Source of the DNA: Pseudozyma flocculosa PF-1
Taxonomy: Eukaryota; Basidiomycota; Ustilaginomycetes; Ustilaginales; Ustilaginaceae
Reading direction: 5' to 3'
Length of the DNA stretch: 64,000 nucleotides
Assembly (NCBI RefSeq): GCF_000417875.1
Contig: NW_006920871.1
Location: forward strand, 995,740-1,059,739
The position numbers were made by a program, and so were the translations under genes. Position 1 is the stretch's first letter. Every line of letters begins with the position of its first letter. Of this stretch, positions 42,201 through 52,048 are shown in pieces. The notes under the pieces were generated by a model, which had not been told where the DNA came from, ran no database searches, and worked only from the letters and a program-made list of their open reading frames with translations.

Positions 42201-43762
42201 CGTCGACGTGCACCGGCGCAAGCGCCTCGGCCTCGCCGTCAACGACTCGACGGCGCAGCAGGTCATGTTTGGGCGGCTCGACCGCGCGCGCGAGTCGAAG
42301 CTGTGGTGCAGTCCTCGGCGACCTCGAACCCACGTCGGCCGAGGCCCACTACGCCGAAGGCGTGGAGCGTGTCGCGNNNNNNNNNNNNNNNNNNNNNNNN
42401 NNNNNNNNNNNNNNNNNNNNNNNNNNNNNNNNNNNNNNNNNNNNNNNNNNNNNNNNNNNNNNNNNNNNNNNNNNNNNNNNNNNNNNNNNNNNNNNNNNNN
42501 NNNNNNNNNNNNNNNNNNNNNNNNNNNNNNNNNNNNNNNNNNNNNNNNNNNNNNNNNNNNNNNNNNNNNNNNNNNNNNNNNNNNNNNNNNNNNNNNNNNN
42601 NNNNNNNNNNNNNNNNNNNNNNNNNNNNNNNNNNNNNNNNNNNNNNNNNNNNNNNNNNNNNNNNNNNNNNNNNNNNNNNNNNNNNNNNNNNNNNNNNNNN
42701 NNNNNNNNNNNNNNNNNNNNNNNNNNNNNNNNNNNNNNNNNNNNNNNNNNNNNNNNNNNNNNNNNNNNNNNNNNNNNNNNNNNNNNNNNNNNNNNNNNNN
42801 NNNNNNNNNNNNNNNNNNNNNNNNNNNNNNNNNNNNNNNNNNNNNNNNNNNNNNNNNNNNNNNNNNNNNNNNNNNNNNNNNNNNNNNNNNNNNNNNNNNN
42901 NNNNNNNNNNNNNNNNNNNNNNNNNNNNNNNNNNNNNNNNNNNNNNNNNNNNNNNNNNNNNNNNNNNNNNNNNNNNNNNNNNNNNNNNNNNNNNNNNNNN
43001 NNNNNNNNNNNNNNNNNNNNNNNNNNNNNNNNNNNNNNNNNNNNNNNNNNNNNNNNNNNNNNNNNNNNNNNNNNNNNNNNNNNNNNNNNNNNNNNNNNNN
43101 NNNNNNNNNNNNNNNNNNNNNNNNNNNNNNNNNNNNNNNNNNNNNNNNNNNNNNNNNNNNNNNNNNNNNNNNNNNNNNNNNNNNNNNNNNNNNNNNNNNN
43201 NNNNNNNNNNNNNNNNNNNNNNNNNNNNNNNNNNNNNNNNNNNNNNNNNNNNNNNNNNNNNNNNGTCGGCGGCGGCGGTGGCGGCGATGAGGCGAGGCCA
43301 GGGGCCAACTCGGGTCTGGGCCTGTACCGGCAGGTGCGCAAGCTGTTTGACGAGACGCTGCTGGCGCGCATCTCGTCGTCGGCGGCCATCTACCGCCAGT
43401 ACGCGCGCCTGCTCGAGTGGACGGGCGAGAACGCCAAGGCCATCGCGGCCCACCTCAACGCTTACCGCGCCGGGGCGGGCAACCCGGCCGACGAGGCCGT
43501 CTGCCACGACCCGGCGCGCTTCGAGGAGGCGTGCGTCGACGTCGAACGCACCGTCGAGGTGCTGCTTCGCCTCGGACCTCGGCCCGCGCAAGAGGGCGGG
43601 GGCGAGGGCGAGGGCCAAGGTGCGGCGGGTCCGAGGGCCATGGACGACTGCAAGTACCAGGCGCGCAGCCTGGTGCGCACGTTTGTAGCCAGGACCAAGG
43701 CCGAGTTTGAGGAGCGCGAGGACTGGGTGAGGCTCAAGGAGATGGTCGCCGAGCTGCGATGA
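39253..43762 (+). CDS. TTC27/Emw1-like TPR protein fused to a degenerate DHH/PPX1-like domain; frameshift and gap
   Basis: The frame starts at ATG 39253. Residues about 10-350 follow the plan of exopolyphosphatase PPX1/DHH phosphoesterases: a motif I region before AIAYAYL, VYIPVIQ, LVG, the DHH-motif region at VVGLID, ASLVALHF and LVLAAVLVETDN. The metal ligands are changed, however: motif I reads SPNPTLDQ, DHH reads DSD (179-181), and the later Asp reads Glu. From about 370 it is TTC27/Emw1: ALHAFVQINWTGPDLP, the FFLVFAKAVLEALWQNR region, LVLERGVALQRLG.DREASEKF, GALGKRTKYQKEAKTQL and TPR helices. At about 42310 one extra base breaks KLWC from VLGDLEPTSAEAHY, which continues in the next frame; 888 Ns then hide about 296 codons. 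The C-terminus (DETLLARISSSAAIYRQYARLLEWTGENAKAI) ends at 43762 in that second frame. Emw1 is essential for cell wall integrity in yeast. Confidence 0.83.
42310..42310 (+). other. Apparent 1-base insertion (frameshift) in the TTC27-like gene
   Basis: Up to TGG TGC at about 42304-42309 the conserved TTC27 text is in the frame of the start codon. From 42311 (GTC CTC GGC GAC) it continues in the +1 frame. Removing the A at 42310 restores one frame to the gap, and the C-terminal exon is in that same frame. It lies 67 bases from the assembly gap, so a base-call error is the simplest cause. Confidence 0.8.
42377..43264. other. Assembly gap (888 N)
   Basis: A run of N lies inside the TTC27-like coding region. 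The length is divisible by three, and the frames on both sides match after the frameshift, so the estimated size may be close to real. Confidence 1.
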
Positions 43763-44019
43763 GGCCGCGCAGGGGCCGGGTTGGGGGCATGTCGTGAGGG
43801 ATAAGTCAAGGTCCGATGCAATTCCAGCAGGTGGGCAGATACAACAAGGAGGCAGAGAGACAGAAGGGGGCGTCGAGGCGAGAGTGAAGGGTTCGCCAGG
43901 TCGCGGTGTGCGCGCGTGTGCGTATGCATGTGCGTCGAGGAGCGGGCACAGCAGCAAGACCGGACGAGCCCCGACGGGTGCAAGTAGAAGCGCTGCGATG
44001 GACCGGGCCGCCGCCTTGC

Positions 44020-44662
44020 TCAGAGCACTGCAGTCCCTCCGCCGGCGCCGCCTACAACGACGACCATGACGAGAGCGGCGAGCATGGCCGCCGCGGCTGC
44101 CGAGGTCGTACCTGGGGAGCGGAGGGGCGCGACTGCGGCGTTGGGTGCTGCGGATGTCGTTGGGCTCGGGATGACCGAGGCGGTGGAGGTCGAAGACGAC
44201 ATTGACGACGACGAGGAGGAGGACGAAGAGGTGGAGGACGAGGAGGATGTGGCGGCAGAGGAGGAGCTGGATGAAGTCGATGTCGGGTTGATCCTGTCCC
44301 GTTTCGCGGCGGGTGGAAAAACAAGGCAATGAGGGTTAGAGAGGTGAGGTTAGCATCGCACGCCCTCGTCCCAACGCATTGGCGACGACAAAACCGGGGA
44401 GCAGCCTGGTGCTGAGGTCGAGGCGGGGGACGTACGTTTCGAGGGTGAACGAGATAGCGCTGCCGATGATGGCGCTGGCGCTCGTACTGCTACTGCTCGC
44501 ACTCGACGACGAGGGGGAGGAGGACGAGGAAGTGGGAGGAGCGGTGGAGCTACCGCCGCTGCTGGAGGGGAGCGACGCCGACGACGACGAGGGGGAAGGT
44601 GTCTGTGCGAACACCGAGACGAGGAGCGTCACGAGCACGGCGAGGATGTGGGTGTATCGCAT
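44020..44662 (-). CDS. Ser/Thr-rich GPI-anchored-type cell-surface protein
   Basis: The exons are 44662-44436 and 44293-44020, with a GTACGT...ACAG intron in phase 2, giving 166 residues. Residues 1-20 are a signal peptide (MRYTHILAVLVTLLVSVFAQ). The mature chain is dominated by Ser with Thr, Ala and Pro, suiting dense O-mannosylation, and the only ordered-looking piece is ASAIIGSAISFTLETINP at the exon junction. The C-terminus has a hydrophobic AAAAAMLAALVMVVVVGGAGG tail preceded by small residues, a typical GPI attachment signal. It has no cysteines after the signal. Without splicing the first exon would end after 108 residues without a GPI signal; the spliced version is preferred because both ends then make sense. 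It is likely a wall or plasma-membrane surface protein of unknown role. Confidence 0.75.
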
Positions 44663-45490
44663 CGTTGTTCGAAGGTTTGAGGCTAGGACGGGAGGGGAGG
44701 GGAGGATGGTGGTGGTGGTGGTGGAGGAAGGTGAGGAAGGTGAGGATGGTGGATGTATGCGACCCTAGCGTAGCCAGAGAGGCGACTGACTTGGGACCAC
44801 ATGCCAAGCCCGCCTTCCTTCGACCTGGCCTGCCTTTGACCGACCGACCTGCCTGCCTGCAGCTGGCTGGCCAAAAAAGCGCGGCCTTGGCCTGGCCTGG
44901 CCTGCCGCCGCGTGCGGGCGTGCCTGGCGGAAGGGTAAGGCAGGCGACGCATCGACGTCGGGATGCCGGATGTCGACCCGCCCGGCGCCGCGAGAGTGCG
45001 TCATGGAACCGTGCCTTGCCTGCCCGCTGCCCTGCCTCGCAAGTCGCAACGGAGTGGGCCACCACCGACTCGCCGACTTTTCAAAACGCCGCCAAAAGAA
45101 AAAGGGCAAGAGACCGGCCGGCCCCCTTCACTCTCGACCTACACAGCCGCACCGTGGCCCCACCGCACCGCACCGCACTGCACCGCACCGCACTCTTTCT
45201 TCGACACCACCACCGGCACCGGCGCTTGCTTGGCCGGCCGGCTGGCTGGTCGACCGGCACGCCTGCAACGGCAATAACGGCCAGCGGATGCGGTAACACG
45301 CAATGATGAGCGTGCGGCTAGCTTTACGACGGTGGCCTACCCTGCCAGCCGGGCCATGTTAGGTACAATCGGGCCGCAAATCAAGAGGCTCGAGGAGCGA
45401 GGGCTGGGCTGGGTACAGAGGGCGGGGCTCAGAGAGGTATCGGTGCGGCCTGGCCACGCTGCTCGCCGGCCGACGCGCAACGCCAGCCGC
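44663..45490. other. Intergenic: promoter of GPI-type gene plus 3' flank of J-protein gene
   Basis: The region contains (GGT)n at about 44709-44720, repeated GGCCTGGCCTGGCC at 44888-44903 and repeats of CACCGCACCGCACTG at about 45163-45192. No gene is seen. Confidence 0.5.
45163..45192. repeat. CACCGCACCGCACTG repeat
   Basis: CACCGCACCGCACTG is repeated in tandem, a 15-base imperfect pentamer array in intergenic DNA. Confidence 0.75.
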
Positions 45491-46942
45491 TCAGCGTCTC
45501 GTCTTCTTGGCCTTTGACGACGACGACGACGAGCCGGCGGCCGACCTCTTCTTCTTGGGCTCGGCTGCACCGCCGCCGCCACCGCCGCTGTTTCTGCGCT
45601 CCATCATCTCCTTCTGGATCCGCTCAAACTCTTCGTCCGAGGGCCGACTCTCCTTGCCGCCGCTCTTGGCCTCGAGCTTGGCAATCATGTCGTCAAACGC
45701 CGACGCCCGGTTCTGAGCCTTTCTCCGCATGAGTGCCTGCAGCCCCGCCAGGTCGCTGTCGTCGTCCGCGCCGCCGCCGCCGCCGCCGCGTTTCGAGCCC
45801 GCTTTCGCCTTGGTGCCGTTGGCCGCCTTGCCCTTGGCGTCTGCCTTGGTGCGGCTGCTCCGCTTCCTCGGTCCCTCGTCCGACTCGTCCTCGTCTTCCT
45901 CCTGGTCCTTTTGCTTGTCGTCGTCGCCGCCCTTTGCGGCTCGCTTCTTGGCCGCCGCCGCCGCCGCCTTGGCCTTGTTTGCGCCGTCGCCAAACAGGTC
46001 GTCCCAGACGCCGAGCTCCCGCGCCAGCTTTTCCGCCTCTTTGGCCTCGCCCTGGGCCTTTTTGCGCAGCCTGGCGCGCCCCGCCTTGTCCTTGCTCGTC
46101 TTTGTCCACGCCGGCTTGCGCTCCAGCTGGCCCTCGTCAATCAGGCGCTCGATAATGTCGATGATGCGCTGCTCGTCGACCAGGAACTCGCTGCACGGCA
46201 CGGCGGCAAAGATGGCCTCGAGCGAGCCGTCCGAGTCGTCGTACGCCGCGGCAATGTCGTCGCGCTCCTCGTCCGAGTCTGCGACGTGGGTCGGTGCAGA
46301 GGGACGGCGAAGGGAAGGGGGGTCCCGATGCGATCGTCAGCGCGATGCCGTCCGACCCTGAGCGGCACGGCCTCGGTTGTCAAGGGGCCGCGCGCGCCAC
46401 ACTCACTCTGGTACTTTTGCTTAAAGTCCTCGAGCGTTTGCTTGGAGACCTCGCCGGTCCAGAGCGTTTTGAAGTAGTCGTTCCAGTCGAAATCGTCGAC
46501 GCCCTCGCCGATGCCGAGCTCGCGGGTGCTGCCGGTGTTGTCGTACTTTTTCCTCCTGACGTCGTCTGAGAGGACGGCGTAGGCGAAGCCGATCCTCTGG
46601 AACTTGAGGATGGTCTCCTCGGCCGACGGCGCAGCGTTGGCGCTGCTGCTGCTGCTGCTTCCGTTGGCGGCCGCCGGCGTGGCAGACGAGAGAACCTTGT
46701 CCGGGTGGAACTTGAGCGCGAGCCTGAGCGGGCGTCGCGATGCGGGGAGGCCGAGGGGGAGGGGATCGTCAGTCAAGCGGCGGTGCGGGGACGGCCAAAC
46801 GCCCGGCATACAGGACGGACACCCACTTCTTGTATGCCTTTTTGATCTCGTCGCCTGTGGCCGACTTTTCTACGCCGAGGGTGGCGTAGAGGTCGACATT
46901 GCCGTCGGGAAAGAACTGGAGGGCGGGGTCCTCCTCGTCCAT
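45491..46942 (-). CDS. J-domain protein, DNAJC9-like
   Basis: The exons are 46942-46827, 46723-46407 and 46278-45491, giving 406 residues. The J domain occupies about 17-88: [33 protein letters not shown] (HPD at 45-47, read across intron 1), a Ser/Ala insertion of about 25 residues, then FQRIGFAYAVLSDDVRRKKYD. It continues with the DNAJC9-type region DFDWNDYFKTLWTGEVSKQTLEDFKQKYQNSDEERDDI and the VPCSEFLVDEQRIIDIIERLIDEGQLE helix pair. The C-terminal half is basic and acidic low complexity with bipartite nuclear signals (KKKRSA, KKTRR at the end). DNAJC9 is a nuclear Hsp70 co-chaperone that also acts as an H3-H4 histone chaperone; whether the fungal homologue shares that role is inference. 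The intron 1 donor GTGGGT was chosen because it restores [11 protein letters not shown]. Confidence 0.9.
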
Positions 46943-47480
46943 GGTGGCGGTTAGTTGCGAACGGGGTGCAGCGAGGAGCAGAGCAAGGGCAGCGGTGGGT
47001 CGAGCGGTGCAGCAGAGCGTCGCGTGTGGTGTAGCAGAGGAGCGAGCGGTGTGGTGAGCGGAGTGGCGATGGCGATGGTGGTGGTGGTGGTGGTGGTGGT
47101 GGTGGTGGTGGTGGTGGTGGTGTTCGGGCAGCAAGGGCCAGAATGAGGTCGCGTGTTGGCCTCGGCGCAGGCGCGGGTTGGGAGCGCGACGCGGATAGAG
47201 GCCGGCGCCCACAGGGCTGGCCGGGGCCGGGCCTAGGCCAACAGGCGGACAGGCAAGCGGACAGGCGAGGCCAGAAGGGCAGGTCAGGCGCCCGGGCCAC
47301 GCGAAGGACGGCTCACAGACCAACACACAGCCTGCCTGGCCTCCACACGCTGCCCGACGTTCTGCGGGCCACGACGGCTTCCAACACCACCACCACCACC
47401 ACCACCTCCTCCTCCTCCCTCTGCCTCGACCATGACCCGCGCCGCTGCCAACCGTACCGCAACATAGGCAACATACAGTC
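46943..47480. promoter_or_regulatory. Divergent promoter region (J-protein / SMP3)
   Basis: The region is 538 bases between opposed ATGs. It carries a (GGT)n tract at 47076-47121 and a CACCACCACC run at about 47390-47406. Confidence 0.5.
47076..47121. repeat. (GGT)n microsatellite
   Basis: About 15 GGT units lie in the J-protein/SMP3 divergent promoter, similar to the tract upstream of the bHLH gene. Confidence 0.93.
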
Positions 47481-49622
47481 ATGGCACGAGCGTCCTCGCT
47501 CGCTCCGCTCTATGCTGCGCTGGTCGCCATACGGGTCTGGTCGGCGCTACGGGGCCACGCCTACATCCACCCAGACGAGTTCTTCCAGAGCGGAGAATCA
47601 GCCTTTGGTGCGTGTCGCACGGCTCTACCTGTAGAAAACAGGGGCAAATGAACGCCGACCTCACCACACTCTCCTCGAATTGTCTCTTTCTCGATCGCTC
47701 AGGCGACGTCTTCGGCCTCGACACGCGAAAGATGTGGGAGTTCCAGCCCTCGTTTTCCTGTCGCTCCATGGCTAGCCTCCGCCTCGTCAACCTACCCGCC
47801 TCCATCTACGCCGCCCTCAGCCCGGAACGAGGTGCGTCGCCGATACCTTTTCTGTTGCGGCGGTATCTTCCGGCTGCGACCTCACCCCGACCCGACCCTT
47901 GCCATCCCTTCCGCCGCTTCTCTCACAGCACCGAAAGCCAGCACCCTCTTCTATCTCCAGCGCCTCACCTTTCTTGCGGCTTCCTTCATCCTCGGTACGG
48001 TCCCCGCTCGCCCATGACTACTTCAGAAAAGCTCCCTCATCCCGCTGAATCGCATCTCTCCCCCTGCCTCGTCAGACTACGCTGTCTTCTGCCTCGCGCC
48101 TCGCACCCGCCGCCTCTCTGCCCTCTGCCTGCTCGCGGCGTCGAGCTCCATCCTTACCTTCCAGGTCCGGCCCTTTTCCAATTCGGTCGAGTCGACAGTG
48201 CTCGCACTCAGCCTACTCGCCTATCGCAGCGCTCTGGAGCACCTCTCGCCCCCTGCCGCCGTCGTGCCGAGCTCGCCTCATTTGGCATCCGCAGCGCTGG
48301 GGGCCCTCGCTGCCCTCGGCCTCTTTTCGCGCTTCACCTTTGTCCTCTTCTTCCTTCCGATCGGCGTAGCTTTCCTCGTCACGCTGGGAACGAGCCCACG
48401 CAGTCGGCCCTCGAGCCGTCTGGCAGCTCTGCTCTCGGCAGCAGCTGCCTTTGCGACCATTGCAGCCGCCCACGTTGCCTACGACTCGCGCTACTACGCT
48501 CGCGGGACCCGGTGGGTCCTTGCGCCTTTCAACGCATTCACGTACAACATGCGCACCCAGAACGTCGCTCTCCACGGCGTCCACCCGCGCTGGCTGCACG
48601 CGCTCGTCAACCTGCCGATGATTGTCGGGGCGGCGCCTGTCGCCACGCTCATCTGGGCCGCCGTTGTGCGGTGCAAGAGGAGGTCGAGGTCAGGAAGCGT
48701 CGACAAGCGGGTCAGCGACAGGCCAGCACCTGGCGTGTCTAGCGGTATGTCACCAGACGACGACACCGACAGGACGACGGCCTCGCTTTGTGTTTGCGTT
48801 CGTTTCGGAGAGCATGATGATGCTGACCGACGTCCCTTCTGGCCCTCTTGTAACTGCAGCTGTGCTCTCATCCATCATCGTCACTTCGCTCGTCGGCCTC
48901 TCGATCTCGCCGCACCAGGAACCGCGCTTCCTCCTACCCCTCGTCGTGCCGACGATCCTGCTCTTCCATCGCCATCTCGGCTCGGCGTCGTGGCGCGGGG
49001 CTGCTCGCGGGACAAAGACTGCCATCGTGAGTTCGTGCTTGTGCTCGCGAAGCCAGCAGCATATGCTGACACCACTACGATCTTTGTGCGCCCGCGGACG
49101 TCCTGCCGACAGCTGGTCCTCTTTGCCGTGCAGCAGACGCTCCAGCTCTTTTTCTTTGGCTTCGCGCACCAGGCCGGCCTCGTCCCGGCGCTCTTGCACA
49201 TCGACCGACACATTGTGCCCGACCTAACCCCGCTCGAGGGGCGGACACAGACGCCGACCAAGATCTACTTCTGGAAGACGTTCATGGTGCCTCGCCATCT
49301 TCTACCGTCCCTCAGCCGCAGCGACGAGGCGTCGACGGATCGCCGGGCGCATATCGTGGCATCGAACACGGTTACTGCCGTCGAGCTCGGCCGCGCGGTC
49401 CAGGAGGACCACGAGGGGGCGGCGACGAGCTTGAGCTACGTCGTCGCGCCAACCTGGGCGTTTCTCGAGCTGGCACAACACCTCGACTTCGCACGCGTCG
49501 ACATTGTCGAGACCTTCACGCCGCACCTCGACATGGACCATATCCCCGAGATGGTCGGCGCCGTACGCAAGACGAGCCCTAAGACGGGTCTCGGCCTCGT
49601 CATCGCCACGGTGCAGCCATGA
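47481..49622 (+). CDS. SMP3: GPI mannosyltransferase 4 (SMP3/PIG-Z, GT22 family)
   Basis: Six exons (47481-47607, 47703-47831, 47929-47994, 48076-48744, 48860-49026, 49113-49622), all GT-AG and in phase, give 555 residues. The enzyme is an ER multi-pass protein that uses dolichol-phosphate-mannose to add the fourth mannose to the GPI core. The GT22 signature YIHPDEFFQSGE (28-39) holds the catalytic HPDE acids, followed by the GDVFG and WEFQP...RS block across intron 1. Further family marks are TFQVRPFSNSVES, GLFSRFTFVLFFLP, APFNAFTYN..TQNVALHGVHPRWLHALVNLP and SISPHQEPRFLLPLVVP. Hydrophobic segments are spread over the whole length. A Ser/Arg/Lys loop of about 35 residues lies before intron 4. 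It is the most intron-rich gene here and is divergent from the J-protein gene. Confidence 0.93.
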
Positions 49623-50033
49623 CCGTCGGGCTCCTCTCCATTCTCGTCTTCGCTGGGCCCCATCTTCTCTCATCCTCATCTTCAACAGAGACAGAGAGAG
49701 GGTGAGCAAAAGGTGCGCAGGGACAGGGTATGATGTTGCAGGTGTTCAGGACGGTCGCCTCTATTCGATGCTGGGGTTCGGCAGTTTGCTTATTACGGCT
49801 GGTACATGCGCAGCGCCTCGACGAGGTCGCTCGCTCGTGCCGTGGCGGGCAAGGGGTAGCGATGGGGTTGCAAGGCAGGCAGGTTGGGTGGTATGCAGGT
49901 CGGTGGCCACGGTCGCGTCGACGACTCGGCACGCCGAGGATCCAGCCGCTCTCAATCTCGCTCTTCCCTCTTCACTCTTCCTCCAATCTCGACGTCACGG
50001 GGTGCGAGCGTCTTGTTTCGCAGGCGGCCCGGC
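49623..50033. other. Convergent intergenic region, no gene seen
   Basis: The region holds the 3' flanks of SMP3 and the minus-strand TM-anchored gene. Sequence is unremarkable apart from the usual GGCAGGCAGG words near 49873. Confidence 0.55.
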
Positions 50034-51030
50034 TCAGTCCCAGATGAGCGCACCCGTCTCGCTGACCGACGCCTTGGCCGTGGGCACCTTTGCGCTCGTC
50101 GTCGTCGTAGTTCTTCTGCTGCCCGCGCCCGACGAGGGGAGCGGGAGGTTCCGGATCTTTTCCTTTTCCTGCTCCTTGCGGTACCGCGCGAGCTTTTCGA
50201 GGCGCAGCCGCTCCTCCTCCTCCTTTGCGGCTCGCTTGGCCGCATTCTTGGCGGCATTCTGACGCTGCTTTTTCGAAGCCTCGGCGGCAGCGGCGGCGGC
50301 CGATGACGATGATCCGCGAGATTTGGACGAGGATCCCGCCGTGGTCCAGGATGATACGGCTGGTCGGCTCGTCGTCGAAACGTTGCCGGACGAAGACGAA
50401 GGGAGCGACTTGACCTTGGCGGTGCTGACCTCGTTCGGTAGCGCGGCGAAGGGGTTGTTGGATGCGATCGAGGCAAAGCTGTTGCCGCCGCTCGCCGCTC
50501 CTCCCGCTCCTCCTCCTCCTCCGGCTCGAGGCTGGACGGAGCGCGACCGAGCGGCGCCGCTACCGGAGACCGACTCCCAGCCGTCCTCGCGGTCGGCCTG
50601 GGTGAGCCGCACGGTGCGGGGCTCCCGGGCCGCCGGGGCTGGGATGCGCGCGACGTGCGTGTACTGCGGCGTCGGGTCGACGTCCTCGTCGCGCATGTCG
50701 TCGAGCTGCGCGTGCAAGGCCTCGGTGCCCGCCTGCAGCTTCTTGCGCAGGCCGTCGTTGGTCCACGCCGCCGTCGCCTTGGCGCTGCCCTGCGTCGCCG
50801 CGGCCTCCTTGTTGCCGGTGTTGTTGTCTGCATCGTCGTCCGTCGTCTCCTCTTCTGCGGTCGAGGGCGACCCCGTCTTCAGCGTGCCGTTTGCTGGCGG
50901 CTGCTTCTGCTGCTGCTGCTGCTGCTGGGCCTTGTTAGCCTTCTTGCCGCCCTTTTTTGCGGAACCCGCGCCATTGGCCTGGCCATTGGCAGCAGGGGCA
51001 GCTGCAGCGGCGCTAGCATTGGCGTGACCA

Positions 51031-51080
<50 letters not shown>

Positions 51081-51308
51081 GGGCTTGGCCTCGGACGATG
51101 CCGCCGCCGCCGCCTCGTCTTGACCCGATCCCGCCGCCGTCGAGGATGCGCCGGCCTTTTTCTTCTTCTTGTTCTTCTTGGCGCCCGCACCGCTCCCGCC
51201 GGCCACCTTTTCCGCGGCGCCGCTCGAAGAGCTCGGCTTGGACTTCTGGTAGAGGGCGTAGGCGAGGCCGAGGGTGGTGGCTAGCAGGAAGACGTTGACG
51301 CTGCTCAT
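50034..51308 (-). CDS. N-terminally membrane-anchored basic coiled-coil protein, unknown function
   Basis: A single exon from ATG 51308 encodes 424 residues. A hydrophobic N-terminal anchor (SSVNVFLLATTLGLAYALY, about 2-20) is followed by Lys-rich (KKNKKKKK) and polyglutamine (15 and 7 Gln) tracts. After these come a short ordered piece (about 185-250) containing WTNDGLRKKLQAGTEALHAQLDDM and DREDGWESVSG, NSFASIASNNPFAALPNE, and a charged helix ASKKQRQNAAKNAAKRAAKEEEERLRLEKLARYRKEQEKEKIR. It ends SETGALIWD. The layout resembles fungal ER-anchored proteins with a cytosolic helix, but I cannot name the family. The frame extends upstream of 51308 only through a CCAG array (repeated LAGW), which I do not count as coding. 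It shares a 740-base divergent promoter with RML2. Confidence 0.78.
51033..51079. repeat. CTG/CAG trinucleotide run (polyglutamine on minus strand)
   Basis: About 15 CAG codons on the minus strand lie inside the TM-anchored protein gene. Confidence 0.93.
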
Positions 51309-51604
51309 GCCGGGCAAGCAAAGGCTCGTCGAAGCAGGGGTGGCGGTTAGAGAACGAGAGAGACGGAGGCCGTAAAGGCTGGGCGGAGAGGCTACGAGGG
51401 CAAAGAGGCTGATGAGAAGACGAAGAAGAGGAGGGAGGAAGAAGGTGGGCAAGGTGGCCGCGGCAAAGACGCCGGTGGGCCAGCAGGCAGGCAGGCCAGC
51501 AGGGTGGTCGGTGCTGGGCGGTGGTGGCCTGCCTCGCTGTGGCCGCGCCTCTGTGCCACGCGGGGCCGGGCCAGCGGGGCGACAAGAACGGGCCCTCGTC
51601 GGCG

Positions 51605-51666
<62 letters not shown>

Positions 51667-52048
51667 ACCACGCGAGCGACTCCAGGCCGGCCGTCGACGA
51701 AAGAGGCCAGGCTGCTCTGTCGTGCGAGAGACGGCCGGCGCTGAGAAAGCGGCGCGAGCCAGGTATCGGATTTTTCTTCCAGGGCGGCCCTCGCCCGCTC
51801 CCTGCCTCGATCCCGGCCATCACCACCGATCCAATCATCCCCCTGCTGGCCCCGCTGCTTTCTCGTCGTCCTTCCGTGTCATCGCCGGCCACGACCACCG
51901 CCACCACGTCTGCGCAGCACAGGGCATCGAAGCCGCCGTCGTAGCCCCCACCCTCTACTCTTTGACCGACCGCCGCCTCCCGAGCCGCTCGCATCGACAT
52001 CGCTGCTGGCAGACCGACACCCCGGTCGCTCGACCTCGACACACCATA
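51309..52048. promoter_or_regulatory. Divergent promoter region (TM-anchored protein / RML2)
   Basis: The region is 740 bases between opposed ATGs. It contains the longest tetranucleotide array of the window, (CCAG)n at 51606-51666, and a C/T/CA-rich leader before the RML2 ATG. Confidence 0.55.
51606..51666. repeat. (CCAG)n tetranucleotide array
   Basis: About 15 perfect CCAG units lie in the promoter shared by the TM-anchored protein gene and RML2. All frames through it are open and read short peptide repeats. Confidence 0.97.

Noticed and set aside
46955..47146. Frame ending in a long poly-Val stretch
   Set aside because: It is the (GGT)n microsatellite read in a GTG frame.
51309..51671. 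N-terminal extension of the TM-anchored protein through an LAGW peptide repeat
   Set aside because: The repeat is the CCAG array read in frame; the ATG at 51308 followed by a hydrophobic anchor is a better start, and the array is in a divergent promoter.
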